This document shows positions 9,151-18,656 of a stretch of DNA of 64,000 nt, piece after piece (positions within the stretch are counted from its first letter, which is position 1; each line of letters begins with the position of its first letter). Made by a program: the position numbers and the translations under genes. The notes beneath the pieces are model-generated. The model was not told the origin of the DNA and did not search any database. It saw only the letters and a program-made list of their open reading frames with translations. Source of the stretch: Rothia mucilaginosa (lineage in GTDB: Bacteria; Actinomycetota; Actinomycetes; Actinomycetales; Micrococcaceae). The DNA lies in NCBI RefSeq assembly GCF_001548235.1, contig NZ_AP014938.1, forward strand, positions 186,001-250,000. Reading direction: 5' to 3'.

Positions 9151-11129
9151 TACATGCCTCCTTCAGATGCGGTACCAGAAGAACGAGAAGAAGCACGAGC
9201 CGTCAAAGACGACAACGCACGAAACGCCGAACGGCGCACCTGCTCAGGAATAAAACGGTACACACTACGCACCGCCATATTCTGAGCCCACTGAAGCTTA
9301 GAAATACCGTGACCGGTGTACAGTCGACGCTGAATCGCCAGATCCTGCAACCAGGCGTCCACTCCCCCGCGTTTCGTGTACGCGCCCGCACCCACGCGGT
9401 AACGCACCAGAGCCTCGGGGATATTACCCAGACGGTAGCCGGCATCGCGCAGACGCATCCACAGCCACCAATCCTCAGCACCGGGCACAAACTCGTAACC
9501 GCCCAGCTGCTGCACGGCGCTCTTCACAAACGCCACAGACGGGTGATAAATCGGGTTACGCGAATCCATCGCGCGCAGCAGACGCGCAGAATCAACAATC
9601 GCCTCGCGAGTCGACTCCACCGCAGTATTGCTCTCATTCACCTCAAGCATGGCAGAGCCCAGCACCGTGTAGCCGCCCTGCGCCAGGGCAGGAATCAGAC
9701 ACGCAAAACGAGTCGGCTCAGACAGGTCATCAGAATCAGCACGAGCCACCAGCTCATAGGAACACGCCTGCAGACCGGCGTTCAGCGCCTCCGCCAAACC
9801 AACATTCTGAGCCAGCTCCACCACCTGAATCGGCGGGCAATCCAGATTCTCGGCGCGCTGAACCCAGCGGTCCACCACGGCATCCAGCTCGGGGGTCAAC
9901 GGGCCGTCCTTGACCAAAACCAGTTCAGAAGGACGCACCGTCTGGTTCAGAAGATTCGACTCCAACGCCTGATCCAAGTAGGCGGGATTCTCCTTCGCGT
10001 ACACGCTCATCAGCACCGAAAAATCGGGTACAGAGCTCACACAACCGCGCGCCTTCTCAGCCTCAACGGCACTAGCAGAAGCCGGCACGCCGTAGCGGCC
10101 AGGGAAAGTCAGCGGGTAAATACCCTCAAGCACCTGAGCATTCGGGCGAGGCGCGCGCAAACCATCACGCACACCATTGAGGAAATACCCCAGGTAGGTG
10201 CGGCGGTCATCAGTACGCAGAACAGTAGAAATCCACAGGCGCGCCGAGGAGCCACCGTAGAGCAGCTTCTCCAGCGGGTTCAGGGTACGCGAACGGGTAA
10301 AGACCCACAGCTTATTACGCACATCGTTATAGAAACGCGGACCCGGGTCAGCGTTCGTCGTACCAAAAGTCTTCGTGTGATGCTTAGCCACCGAGGAAGG
10401 TACCGCAATACCGTCACGGTGATGAATCAGACGAGTCGAAAACTCGAAGTCATCATTCCAAATGAAGAACTCAGCAATCGGCAAACCACCATTACGGCGA
10501 ATAGCCTGCGCATCCATCAGAATCGACACGAACGAGGCGCTACGAATCGGGCGGGCACCCACAGCCTGCGCACGAGCATGACGCTGCTCCCCCGCCGCAA
10601 ACATGGTGCGCGGAGTATTCATCGGGTGATCCTCGCCGTTCGTCCACACCACGCGAGATGCCACCACCGCGGGGCGCTGCGAAGGCACCGGCGAATAGTT
10701 CAGCCAGGCGGCAACCGCCTCCGACAGGGTGTTCTCGGTCGGCTCGGTGTCATCGTCCATCACCCACACCAGGTCCGGGTTATGGCGTTCCAGGGCGCGA
10801 TCAATACCCACCGCGAAACCGCCAGCGCCACCCATATTGCTCTCCAGGCGGATGCAGTCCACCGGCAGCTCATAGTCCAGGGCGCGCAGATACTCGGCGG
10901 TACCGTCCGTAGAGGCGTTATCAACAATCACCACCGCAGCAGGCACGCGCTCACCAGAAGCGATACCAGCGAGGGTCTTCGGCAGCAGGTCCTCACGGTT
11001 ATAGGTCACCACCACGGCGACCGTGCGGGGATACTCGCTCAAAGAATTGCGAGAAGAAGACTGGTCGGAAGAAGGCTGTTCTGAAGAAGGCTGGGCAAAA
11101 GCGGTCACGTCGCTGTACTTTTCTGCCAT
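9150..11129 (-). CDS. Two-domain glycosyltransferase (GlfT-like plus second GT2 domain)
   Basis: A 659-residue protein with two family-2 GT-A domains in tandem. The first (about 35-330) begins TVAVVVTYNREDLL and has VIVDNASTDGT and the metal-binding WVMDDDTEP, followed by FIWNDDFEFSTR, resembling galactofuranosyl/rhamnosyl transferases. The second (about 370-600) starts DFSVLMSVYAKENPAYL and has LVLVKDGPL, RADSDDLSEPTRF and PGAEDWWLWMRL. Two active sites in one chain suggest it adds two sugars or alternates linkages in a surface polysaccharide. The ATG at 11129 has GGAGGGAGA upstream. Acceptor and donor are not evident. Confidence 0.85.
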   Translation of the reverse strand: MAEKYSDVTAFAQPSSEQPSSDQSSSRNSLSEYPRTVAVVVTYNREDLLPKTLAGIASGERVPAAVVIVDNASTDGTAEYLRALDYELPVDCIRLESNMGGAGGFAVGIDRALERHNPDLVWVMDDDTEPTENTLSEAVAAWLNYSPVPSQRPAVVASRVVWTNGEDHPMNTPRTMFAAGEQRHARAQAVGARPIRSASFVSILMDAQAIRRNGGLPIAEFFIWNDDFEFSTRLIHHRDGIAVPSSVAKHHTKTFGTTNADPGPRFYNDVRNKLWVFTRSRTLNPLEKLLYGGSSARLWISTVLRTDDRRTYLGYFLNGVRDGLRAPRPNAQVLEGIYPLTFPGRYGVPASASAVEAEKARGCVSSVPDFSVLMSVYAKENPAYLDQALESNLLNQTVRPSELVLVKDGPLTPELDAVVDRWVQRAENLDCPPIQVVELAQNVGLAEALNAGLQACSYELVARADSDDLSEPTRFACLIPALAQGGYTVLGSAMLEVNESNTAVESTREAIVDSARLLRAMDSRNPIYHPSVAFVKSAVQQLGGYEFVPGAEDWWLWMRLRDAGYRLGNIPEALVRYRVGAGAYTKRGGVDAWLQDLAIQRRLYTGHGISKLQWAQNMAVRSVYRFIPEQVRRSAFRALSSLTARASSRSSGTASEGGM

Positions 11130-11558
11130 AAGTTCTCCCTCCGCGGCGCGATGCGCCTGAATCAGCCGGTACGCAATACACCCATACCGTGCCGGGCGCT
11201 TCTGGTGTTTCTCACGCCCGCAGTATTCAACCGTGTGGATATATCACTCAAAGAAAACATTTTACCCGCGGTCTCCACTAGAGAGTGAACCATCACCCCA
11301 AAAGACGCGCTATATGACAAATAAACAACCGAATTCAGTTGATTTATCCGCATATCGGACGTACCCGCACACCCACTTTTGGGTATCCATCAAGCTATCA
11401 GCTTCACAGCCTGTGTTTGCGCTGTGCACCCCGTGCGAAAAAACGACCAGAGACCGAATAAAACCCCACAAATTCCCCATAAACTGTTCAAATATGGGAA
11501 AGTTGAAATGACCCCATTTTTCCCCGCAACGTACGCGGGCTCGTGAGAGGTAAAAGAG
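11130..11558. other. Divergent intergenic region, 429 nt
   Basis: It lies between the minus-strand glycan operon and the plus-strand epimerase-like gene, so both promoters should be here. The sequence is visibly more AT-rich than its surroundings (about 11230-11520). I see no confident promoter hexamer pair, RNA gene or coding frame. Confidence 0.5.
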
Positions 11559-12560
11559 ATGTCCGAATCCAAGTGGAAAGTCATTGGCGCCAGCGGCTTC
11601 GTTGGTTCCTCCATCGTCGCGCGTCTGAACGCAGAAGGTATCAGCGTCGACCCCATTGAGGCACCTCGACTCGCAACCCGAGCCCTTGACGTAGACAGCA
11701 TCATCGACGAAGCAGACCAGCTTGAAGGCATCATCGACTCCCTCGCAGAAGCCTTCGCGGGCGCGCAGGTTGTCGTCAACGCAGCGGGCCTCGCCGCACC
11801 CAACATGCAGGATCTGCCCCCGCTTGTCGGCGCAAACGCCCTGCTTCCCGCCGTAATCGCAATCGCCGCGCAGCGCACCGGCGTGCGCCGCGTCATCCAC
11901 CTCTCCTCCGCAGCGGTACAGGGCCCGCGCCTCGTGCTGGATGACTCCGAAGAGACCAACCCGTTCAGCGCGTACTCCTTCTCCAAGGCGCTCGGCGAAG
12001 AAGCACTGCTCGACCTGCAGGACTACTTCCTCGAAGAGCACCCCGACAGCGCACCCGAACTGTGCATCCTGCGCGCAACCAGCGTGCAGGGCCGCGGCCG
12101 ACGCACCACTGAACTCTTCGCCAAGATAGCCTCCTCCCCCTTCGCCTCCGTTGCGGGTGCAGGCACCGGCAAGTCCCCGGTCTCCAGCGTGCACGCCCTC
12201 GCAGAATTCGTGGTCATGCTCGGCACCTTCCCCGGCGAGCTACCCGCCATCGTGCTGCAGCCTTGGGAAGGCGCAACCGTCGCCTCCGCAACGCTGGATG
12301 CAGGCCGCCGCAAGCCGCTGCACCTGCCCGAATGGCTCTGCCGTGCAGCAGTGAAGGCGGGTTATACCGTCTCCGAGCTGATGAACGATAAGTTCTCCGG
12401 TTCCGTGCGCAAGGTCGAGGTCATGTGGTTCGGCCAGGGCATCGACGATTCCTGGGCACGCGAAAACGGCCTGCTGCCCACCCCGCGCGTGCGTGAAGTA
12501 CTGCGCAACGCCCACACCGCGTTGGGTAAGAAGAAGGACCGCCGCTTCGACAAGAACTAG
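11559..12560 (+). CDS. NAD-dependent epimerase/dehydratase-like protein
   Basis: A 333-residue extended-SDR protein. The N-terminus VIGASGFVGSSIVARL carries the GxxGxxG dinucleotide-binding motif (about 8-14). VIHLSSAAVQGP and YSFSK near residue 130 give the Ser and YxxxK catalytic elements. The C-terminal half diverges from well-known epimerases, so the substrate is not clear. It is transcribed away from the glycosyltransferase and ends before a strong bidirectional terminator. The start at 11559 follows GAGAGGTAAAAGAG. A role in nucleotide-sugar or surface-glycan metabolism is inferred from the neighbours. Confidence 0.78.
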   Translation: MSESKWKVIGASGFVGSSIVARLNAEGISVDPIEAPRLATRALDVDSIIDEADQLEGIIDSLAEAFAGAQVVVNAAGLAAPNMQDLPPLVGANALLPAVIAIAAQRTGVRRVIHLSSAAVQGPRLVLDDSEETNPFSAYSFSKALGEEALLDLQDYFLEEHPDSAPELCILRATSVQGRGRRTTELFAKIASSPFASVAGAGTGKSPVSSVHALAEFVVMLGTFPGELPAIVLQPWEGATVASATLDAGRRKPLHLPEWLCRAAVKAGYTVSELMNDKFSGSVRKVEVMWFGQGIDDSWARENGLLPTPRVREVLRNAHTALGKKKDRRFDKN

Positions 12561-12575
12561 GTGGTGCAGAACTAG
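12554..12575 (+). repeat. Repeated stop-codon segment after the epimerase-like gene
   Basis: GAACTAG ends the gene at 12554-12560 and recurs at 12569-12575, 15 nt later in frame. Further in-frame stops follow over the next 60 nt. Confidence 0.6.
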
Positions 12576-12669
12576 ATAGCGTGTGTGCTCTCCTAGAGGT
12601 GCACAGCCTGAGGCACGTAGCCTAGGGGCTTGCTGACTGAGGCGCAGAACCTAGAGACTCATAACGAAA

Positions 12670-12710
12670 GGGAACCCCCGATATATCTGAACGATATATC
12701 GGGGGTTCCC
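12670..12710. terminator. Bidirectional terminator between convergent genes
   Basis: A perfect 17-bp stem: GGGAACCCCCGATATAT at 12670-12686 and its complement at 12694-12710, with a 7-nt loop. It sits between the epimerase-like gene (plus) and tsaC (minus). Confidence 0.88.
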
Positions 12711-12765
12711 TATACGTTTATATGTTCCGAGATTTTACGCTCCAGGCTCTATAACGCGCAGAGGT

Positions 12766-14013
12766 TTAGAGGTGATCCTCCGGGGCGTCCTTCTGCTCGG
12801 TCTTTGCCTCAGCCTCAGTTGCAACAGCCTCGGTCTCAGCCGCCTCAGCCTTAGCAACATCAGTCTTAGCGTCTTCAGCCTTAGCTTCTGCCGGCTTAGC
12901 CTCGCTCTGAGCGGGGGCACTCTTAGCGGCAATCTCAATCTTCGACTCGCCAAAGACCAGCGCACGCGCAGTATCAGCAGGAACCGGCAGAGTCTGCGGC
13001 TCATCCGCACGAACCGGCTTCGGAGTGTTGTCACGGTAGCCGCGCGCACGCTCCTGATCCACGCCGGTGCTGAATGCGGAAGACAGCGCCGAACCAGCGC
13101 CCAGCAGGGACGCCGCGACAGAGCCGGCAGCCGGCGCCGAAGCGCGACGAGCAGGCTCACCGCTCACAGTATGGGTGCTGTCCCACTGCTCGTATGCCTC
13201 ATCCAGGTCAGCCTGATCGTCCAGAGCACGCTCAGAAGGAGTCGACTCAGACGACGCGGAAGAAGCAGACTCAGCTTCCTCAACCTTACGAGCCGCCTGC
13301 TCGTCAGCCTCCGCACGAGTCAAGATGGTCGGAACAACCTCGCGCAGTTCCTCCACCGAAATTGCGCCCTCACGAACCACCACGTAGGGGAAGGAGGTGC
13401 AATCCAGAATCGTGGACGGTGCCGGCTCACGCTCAGTCACCACAACCACGCCGTCCTCATTCGGCTCAGATTCAAGCGGCTTAGGACGAGCGCCACCGTC
13501 AATGATCACGGCAACGTCCTCGCCCAGGGAATCCATGGCGGTCTGCGCATCCAGAGCGGCTTCCTGACCGGTCTTGTTCGCGCTCGAAACCGCCAGCGGA
13601 CCGTGCTCAGTCAGCAGCTTCAGGGCGAACTCATCATCGGGAACACGCACGGCAACGGTACCGCGGGTCTCGCCCAAATCCCAGCTCAGCGACGGGTACG
13701 CGTGAAGAATAATAGTCAGCGCGCCGGGCCAGAAGCGGCCACCCAGGTCGTAAATATCGTCCGGAACGTCGTCGACCACGCCAGCGAGCGCAGCAAGATC
13801 AAAGATCAGTACGGGCGGCGGCATGGTGCGGTCGCGGCCCTTATCTGCCAGCAGCTTGGCAACGCCTTGATGCGAGAAAGCATCGGCGGCAATACCGTAG
13901 ACGGTATCGGTGGGCATCACAATCGTGTCGTGCGCCTTCAGCGCCTCGCGGGCAGCCTCGATGGCCTCGCGGGTCTCAGTTTCAGTCGTTACGGGGTACA
14001 GCTTTGCAGTCAC
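12766..14013 (-). CDS. tsaC: Threonylcarbamoyl-AMP synthase (Sua5/YrdC/TsaC) with long C-terminal extension
   Basis: It makes threonylcarbamoyl-AMP from threonine, bicarbonate and ATP, the first step of t6A37 tRNA modification. The first ~210 residues are the YrdC domain, with PTDTVYGIAADAF, KGRDRTMPPPVLIF and the conserved SSANKTG. Beyond it are about 200 residues rich in Ala, Glu, Ser and Lys with no recognisable fold, ending AKTEQKDAPEDHL; this is not the standard Sua5 domain. A GTG at 14013 gives the normal family start VTAKLYPV; an ATG at 14103 would add 30 unlikely residues. It is preceded by prmC. Confidence 0.88.
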   Translation of the reverse strand: MTAKLYPVTTETETREAIEAAREALKAHDTIVMPTDTVYGIAADAFSHQGVAKLLADKGRDRTMPPPVLIFDLAALAGVVDDVPDDIYDLGGRFWPGALTIILHAYPSLSWDLGETRGTVAVRVPDDEFALKLLTEHGPLAVSSANKTGQEAALDAQTAMDSLGEDVAVIIDGGARPKPLESEPNEDGVVVVTEREPAPSTILDCTSFPYVVVREGAISVEELREVVPTILTRAEADEQAARKVEEAESASSASSESTPSERALDDQADLDEAYEQWDSTHTVSGEPARRASAPAAGSVAASLLGAGSALSSAFSTGVDQERARGYRDNTPKPVRADEPQTLPVPADTARALVFGESKIEIAAKSAPAQSEAKPAEAKAEDAKTDVAKAEAAETEAVATEAEAKTEQKDAPEDHL

Positions 14014-14182
14014 GGGTCTTATTCTCTCATGTTTTTCTGGATGCGGCGAGACACCGGCACCCACAACGCGCCATGTGGAAGCGCTCTTCCGGGGGTTCGT
14101 CATATTTCACCGGCTCTAGGCTGGTTACGGGGGCGGACGCGTTGCCTTCACGCAGCCCAGCACGGGCTAGGTGGTGCATTTA

Positions 14183-15109
14183 CTAGTCTAAAGGCTCTAG
14201 TGGGCGCGGTTTATAACCGACGCTATGACGCGGACGATTATTCAGGTCACGCACCGGGTAGCAGCGCTCGAAGCCGACGCGTGCTAGCAGCTTGGCGACG
14301 GCTTCTTCCTGGGTGTCGTCGTGCTCCATGATGAACAGACCGCCGGGGGCAAGAAGCTCGAAGGCGCGGGCGGCAATTGCGGAGGGCATCTGCATGCCGT
14401 CCTCTCCCCCGCCGTACAGCGCCATGTCCGGGTCGTGCAGGGCGGCTTCCGGGTCGGCGGGTACGTTCGCCGGCGGAATGTACGGAGGGTTCGAGAGTAC
14501 CGCGTCGAAGGTTCCGGCAAGCTCGGGCAGGGCGGTGAGAGCGTCCCCCTGCACCAAGTGCACGCCGAGCGGCTCCAGATTTTTACGGGTGTAGGGGATG
14601 GCATCTTCGGAGAGTTCCACCGCGAACACCTGGGCGTTCGGCAGTTCGCTCTTGATTGCCGCGGCGATAGCCCCGGAGCCGGTGCATAGGTCGACGATGC
14701 GCAACTGACCGGTTGCCGATTTGGTGCCGCTTGCTGATTTGGTGCGTGTGTTCAGCACTTTGAGGGCTTCTTCGACGAGTAGCTCGGTCTCGGGGCGGGG
14801 TACGAACACGCCCGGCCCGACCGACAGTTCTAGACGGTAGAAGGGAGCGGATCCGGTGATGTGTTGCAGCGGTTCGCGGCAGGCGCGGCGGGCGACCAGT
14901 GCCTCGTACTCTGCGACCTGTTCGGGGGTGAGCCGCTCCCCCATGAGCGCGGCGTGCTGGAGGCGCGAGCGTGAGCCGTCGTAGAGCAGGTGCGCGGCGA
15001 GTAGCTCGGCGTCGACGCGGGGGCTGGGCACCTGCGCCAGTGCCGCGGTGGCGCGTGTGAGTACCTGCGCGAGTTCTTCCCCGCGCGGGTCGTGCACATT
15101 CACCTTCAT
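14183..15109 (-). CDS. prmC: Release-factor glutamine methyltransferase
   Basis: It methylates the Gln of the GGQ motif of RF1 and RF2, using S-adenosylmethionine. It has 308 residues: an N-terminal helical domain, then a Rossmann methyltransferase with IVDLCTGSGAIA and the catalytic NPPY in VLSNPPYIPP (about residue 190). The ATG at 15109 has AAAAAGGAGAGCTC upstream, an excellent site; the ATG at 15151 has none. It follows prfA, whose product is its substrate. The gene ends in two adjacent in-frame stops (TAG TAA). Confidence 0.94.
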   Translation of the reverse strand: MKVNVHDPRGEELAQVLTRATAALAQVPSPRVDAELLAAHLLYDGSRSRLQHAALMGERLTPEQVAEYEALVARRACREPLQHITGSAPFYRLELSVGPGVFVPRPETELLVEEALKVLNTRTKSASGTKSATGQLRIVDLCTGSGAIAAAIKSELPNAQVFAVELSEDAIPYTRKNLEPLGVHLVQGDALTALPELAGTFDAVLSNPPYIPPANVPADPEAALHDPDMALYGGGEDGMQMPSAIAARAFELLAPGGLFIMEHDDTQEEAVAKLLARVGFERCYPVRDLNNRPRHSVGYKPRPLEPLD

Positions 15110-15162
15110 GAGCTCTCCTTTTTCATCTCTCAACGGCTCAAAACCTGTCACAGTATATGGCT

Positions 15163-15195
15163 GAGGGGCTCCACCGCCGTAGCGGCGAGCCCCTC
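15163..15195. other. Hairpin between prfA and prmC
   Basis: GAGGGGCTC at 15163-15171 pairs with GAGCCCCTC at 15187-15195, with an inner CCGC/GCGG stem. There is no T-tract, so termination would be partial at best. Confidence 0.55.
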
Positions 15196-15245
15196 ACCAA
15201 CATCTCACGTCGATTCAGCGAATCGGCACGAGTCTATATACAGAA

Positions 15246-15277
15246 CTACTTCTGTACAGAGCTACTTCTACTTCTGT
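15246..15277 (-). repeat. Repeated stop-codon segment after prfA
   Basis: CTACTTCTGT lies at 15268-15277, containing the prfA stop, and again at 15246-15255, with a truncated copy between. The copy at 15262 adds a second in-frame TAG two codons after the first. Confidence 0.6.
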
Positions 15278-16350
15278 TCCTGGCCCACCTGAGCGAGGCG
15301 GTGCGCCTCATCCATTTCAATAGCGGACTGAACCACAGGCTCCAGGTCACCATTCAGTACAGCATCCAGGTTGTACGCCTTGTAGCCGGTACGGTGATCC
15401 GCAATGCGGTTCTCTGGGAAATTGTAGGTACGGATACGCTCCGAACGGTCCATGGTACGCACCTGCGAAGCACGGTGCGCCGCGTTCTCAGCGTCAATCT
15501 GCTCCTGCTGGTGAGCCAGCAGTCGCGCACGCAGAACGCGCATCGCAGCTTCACGGTTCTGCAGCTGAGACTTCTCATTCTGCATCGCCACCACAATACC
15601 GGTCGGCAGGTGGGTAATACGCACCGCCGAGTCAGTGGTGTTCACAGACTGGCCACCGGGGCCCGAAGAACGGTACACGTCAATCTTCAGGTCGTTCTGG
15701 TTAATCTCGATTTCCTCGGGCTCATCCACTTCGGGGAACACCAACACACCGGCGGCGGAAGTGTGAATACGGCCCTGAGACTCAGTCGCCGGAACACGCT
15801 GCACACGGTGCACACCACCCTCATACTTCAGGTGCGCCCACACGCCCTCAGCCGGCTCATTCGAGGAGCCCTTAATAGCAATCTGGGCATCCTTATAACC
15901 GCCCACGTCAGTGCTGGTCGAAGAAATAATCTCAGTCTTCCAGCCCTTGTGCTCGGCGTAACGCATGTACATGCGCAGCAGGTCACCAGCAAACAGAGCC
16001 GCCTCGTCACCACCGGCACCAGCCTTCACCTCAAGAATGACGTTACGGCCATCATCCGGGTCACGCGGAATCAGCAGGCGGCGCAGCTTCTCCTGAGCAA
16101 CCTCCAGCTCCTCCTCCAGACCGGGAATCTCCGCCGCGAAATCCGGATCCTCATCAGCCATCTCGCGAGCAGCCTCAAGGTCATCCTTCAGCGAAGTGTA
16201 CTTATTGTATGCAGTCACAATACCGGTCAGCTCCGCGTAGCGGCGGCCCACACGGCGTGCCTTACCCTGATTCGCCTGCACGGCGGGGTCAGCCAGCTGA
16301 TTCTGCAGGTCAGCGTGCTCATCCAGCAGAACCTGAATAGATTCAAACAT
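15268..16350 (-). CDS. prfA: Peptide chain release factor 1
   Basis: It recognises UAA and UAG and triggers peptide release at the ribosome. It has 360 residues. The stop-codon-reading PAT tripeptide is visible in [14 protein letters not shown] (about 190) and the catalytic GGQ in [17 protein letters not shown] (about 230). The start [16 protein letters not shown] at 16350 follows GAGAGAA. rho lies upstream and prmC downstream on the same strand. No rpmE gene is present between rho and prfA, although mycobacteria have one there. Confidence 0.97.
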   Translation of the reverse strand: MFESIQVLLDEHADLQNQLADPAVQANQGKARRVGRRYAELTGIVTAYNKYTSLKDDLEAAREMADEDPDFAAEIPGLEEELEVAQEKLRRLLIPRDPDDGRNVILEVKAGAGGDEAALFAGDLLRMYMRYAEHKGWKTEIISSTSTDVGGYKDAQIAIKGSSNEPAEGVWAHLKYEGGVHRVQRVPATESQGRIHTSAAGVLVFPEVDEPEEIEINQNDLKIDVYRSSGPGGQSVNTTDSAVRITHLPTGIVVAMQNEKSQLQNREAAMRVLRARLLAHQQEQIDAENAAHRASQVRTMDRSERIRTYNFPENRIADHRTGYKAYNLDAVLNGDLEPVVQSAIEMDEAHRLAQVGQEQK

Positions 16351-16443
16351 TCTGTTCTCTCTTCCATCTCCCGCACTTTACGCCGCACGGGCAGGCACTA
16401 GACATCTCACACCCCTCACAACGGGGATGCACAAAACGAACGG

Positions 16444-16484
16444 CTCACGCGCCCCACCCACAATGAGGAGGTGGGGCGCGTGAG
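16444..16484 (-). terminator. Terminator downstream of rho
   Basis: A perfect 15-bp stem: CTCACGCGCCCCACC at 16444-16458 and GGTGGGGCGCGTGAG at 16470-16484. On the minus strand a short T-rich stretch (CGTTCGTTTT) follows. Confidence 0.75.
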
Positions 16485-16493
16485 ATACGAGCC

Positions 16494-18656
16494 TTAGTCG
16501 ACCAGACGCAGACCGTTCTTCTGAACCGTCAGAAGGAACTCCACGTTGCTTTCAGTCTTACGCAGCTGGTTGGTCAGAACACCCAGAGCCTGCTCGGGTT
16601 CCATACCCGCCAGGGCACGGCGCAGACCCCACATAATCTTGATCTCATCCGGGGAGAGCAGGTTCTCCTCGCGGCGAGTACCAGAAGCATTAATATCAAC
16701 CGCCGGGAAGATACGCTTATCCGCCAGCTGACGGGACAGGCGCAGCTCCATGTTACCGGTGCCCTTGAACTCTTCGAAGATCACTTCGTCCATCTTCGAG
16801 CCGGTCTCAACCAGGGCGGTAGCCAGAATGGTCAGCGAGCCGCCCTCTTCAATGTTGCGGGCAGCACCGAAGAACTTCTTCGGCGGGTACAGTGCGGCAG
16901 AATCCACACCACCGGACAGGATACGACCGGATGCGGGAGCCGCCAGGTTGTATGCGCGGCCCAGGCGGGTCATGGAGTCCAGCAGCACGACCACATCGTA
17001 GCCGAGCTCCACCATACGCTTCGCACGCTCAATAGCCAGCTCAGCCACAGTGGTGTGATCCTCAGCGGGGCGGTCGAAGGTCGAGGCAATAACCTCACCC
17101 TTAACGGTGCGCTGCATATCGGTTACTTCTTCAGGACGCTCATCCACCAGGACCATCATCAGGTACACGTCCGGGTTGTTCACGGTAATCGCGTTCGCAA
17201 TAGACTGCAGCATGAGGGTCTTACCCGCCTTCGGCGGGGACACAATCAGACCACGCTGACCCTTACCAATCGGGGACACCAGGTCCACCACGCGGGTGCC
17301 CAGCTTCTTCGGGGTGGTCTCCAGGCGCAGACGCTCCTTGGGGTACAGCGGAGTCAGCTTCGAGAAGACGCGGCGGTTCGCTGCTTCCTCAACGCTCTGA
17401 CCGTTAATCGCCTCAACCTGAACCAGCGCATTGAAACGCTGACGGTTGTTCGACTCACCCTCGCGCGGCACACGAATCGCACCGAGCACGTGGTCACCCT
17501 TACGCAGATTGTACTTCTTCACCTGAGCCAGGGAGACGTACACGTCGTTGGTGCCGGGCAGGTAGCCGGTGGTACGCACGAAAGCGTAGTTATCAAGAAT
17601 GTCCAGAACACCCGAAATCGGTGCCAGCACATCGTCTTCGTTCAGGCGAGGCTCGTTCTCCTCGCGGCGGCGAGCCTGCTTCTCAGCACGCTCAGCCTGG
17701 CGGTCACGCTTAGTGCGACGCTCGGTGCGCTCCGCGCGTTCTGCACGCTCAGCAGCCTTACGCTCGGCACGTTCACTACGCTCAGCGCTGCGCTCTGCAC
17801 GCTCAGCCTGACGGTCACGCTTAGTGCGGCGCTCGGTACGCTCACCATCCTGATCGCGGCGACGCTCACGAGTGCGGGTACGCTTCGAGCTCTTCTCACC
17901 GTCGGGGGTACCAAAAGTCATGTCCAGGGCAGCGTTCAGGCTGTCCAGGCTCGCGGTGCCGTCAGCGGTAGTAGCCTTCAGCTCAGCAGAGTTACCGGGC
18001 AGGTCAATCTGCTCCGAACGCTCGCCAATACGCTCAGCAGCCAGCTCAGCGCGCACATCCAGCGGAGGAAGCTCAGCGGGCTTCTCGTCCTTACGGGTGC
18101 GGGTGCGGCGGGTACGCTTCTCAGACTTCTCGTTCTGCTCAGTCTTCTCGGACTTCTCAGCCGATGCGTCCTCACCCTCAGCGGCACGGCGAGCGCGCGC
18201 ACGCTTCTGAGCGGGAGTCTCGTAACGGGAAGAGCGGGTGTGCTTCTCAGACTTTTCAGCCTTCTCAGCGCCCTCAGCGGGGGCTTCAGCAACCTCAGCG
18301 TTTTCGGTCTTCTCTGCCTTTGCCTCAGCATCCTTCTGGGCGCGAGTACGGCGGGTACGGCGAGGCTTAGACTCCTCAGCCTTCTCAGCAGCGGGGGTAT
18401 CAGCAGATTCAGCAGCAGCCTCAGTGGGCGCGTCAGACTTGGATGCTTCAGACTTGGGCGCAGCAGGAGCGGCTACGGCGCCACCACGCTGATGCTCCTC
18501 AAGAGCCTGAACCAGCTCAGCCTTCTTCAGCTTCAGATAGCCTCGGATACCAAGCTGCTGGGCGAGGACACGCAACTGCGCGACCTTCAAGTTCGCAAGT
18601 TCCGGTGCGGCAGCTTCCGTACCGTACTCATCGGTGACAACAATATTCTTTGCCAA
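16494..18656 (-). CDS. rho: Transcription termination factor Rho with a large charged insert
   Basis: A hexameric RNA-dependent ATPase that ends transcription. It has 720 residues against 419 in E. coli. The N-terminal helix-bundle domain ([30 protein letters not shown]) is separated from the RNA-binding and ATPase domains by about 280 residues rich in Glu, Lys, Arg and Ala. That insert contains a near-duplicate block [16 protein letters not shown]. The ATPase core has [12 protein letters not shown] and [18 protein letters not shown]. The start is TTG at 18656 with AAAGGAA at 7 nt. Such inserts are known in actinobacterial Rho and add RNA binding. Confidence 0.96.
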   Translation of the reverse strand: MAKNIVVTDEYGTEAAAPELANLKVAQLRVLAQQLGIRGYLKLKKAELVQALEEHQRGGAVAAPAAPKSEASKSDAPTEAAAESADTPAAEKAEESKPRRTRRTRAQKDAEAKAEKTENAEVAEAPAEGAEKAEKSEKHTRSSRYETPAQKRARARRAAEGEDASAEKSEKTEQNEKSEKRTRRTRTRKDEKPAELPPLDVRAELAAERIGERSEQIDLPGNSAELKATTADGTASLDSLNAALDMTFGTPDGEKSSKRTRTRERRRDQDGERTERRTKRDRQAERAERSAERSERAERKAAERAERAERTERRTKRDRQAERAEKQARRREENEPRLNEDDVLAPISGVLDILDNYAFVRTTGYLPGTNDVYVSLAQVKKYNLRKGDHVLGAIRVPREGESNNRQRFNALVQVEAINGQSVEEAANRRVFSKLTPLYPKERLRLETTPKKLGTRVVDLVSPIGKGQRGLIVSPPKAGKTLMLQSIANAITVNNPDVYLMMVLVDERPEEVTDMQRTVKGEVIASTFDRPAEDHTTVAELAIERAKRMVELGYDVVVLLDSMTRLGRAYNLAAPASGRILSGGVDSAALYPPKKFFGAARNIEEGGSLTILATALVETGSKMDEVIFEEFKGTGNMELRLSRQLADKRIFPAVDINASGTRREENLLSPDEIKIMWGLRRALAGMEPEQALGVLTNQLRKTESNVEFLLTVQKNGLRLVD

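Noticed and set aside
8967..11084. 705-codon open frame antisense to the glycosyltransferase
   Set aside because: Composition (Arg/His/Thr-rich, no domains) is that of a shadow frame; the minus-strand gene has clear motifs and a ribosome-binding site.
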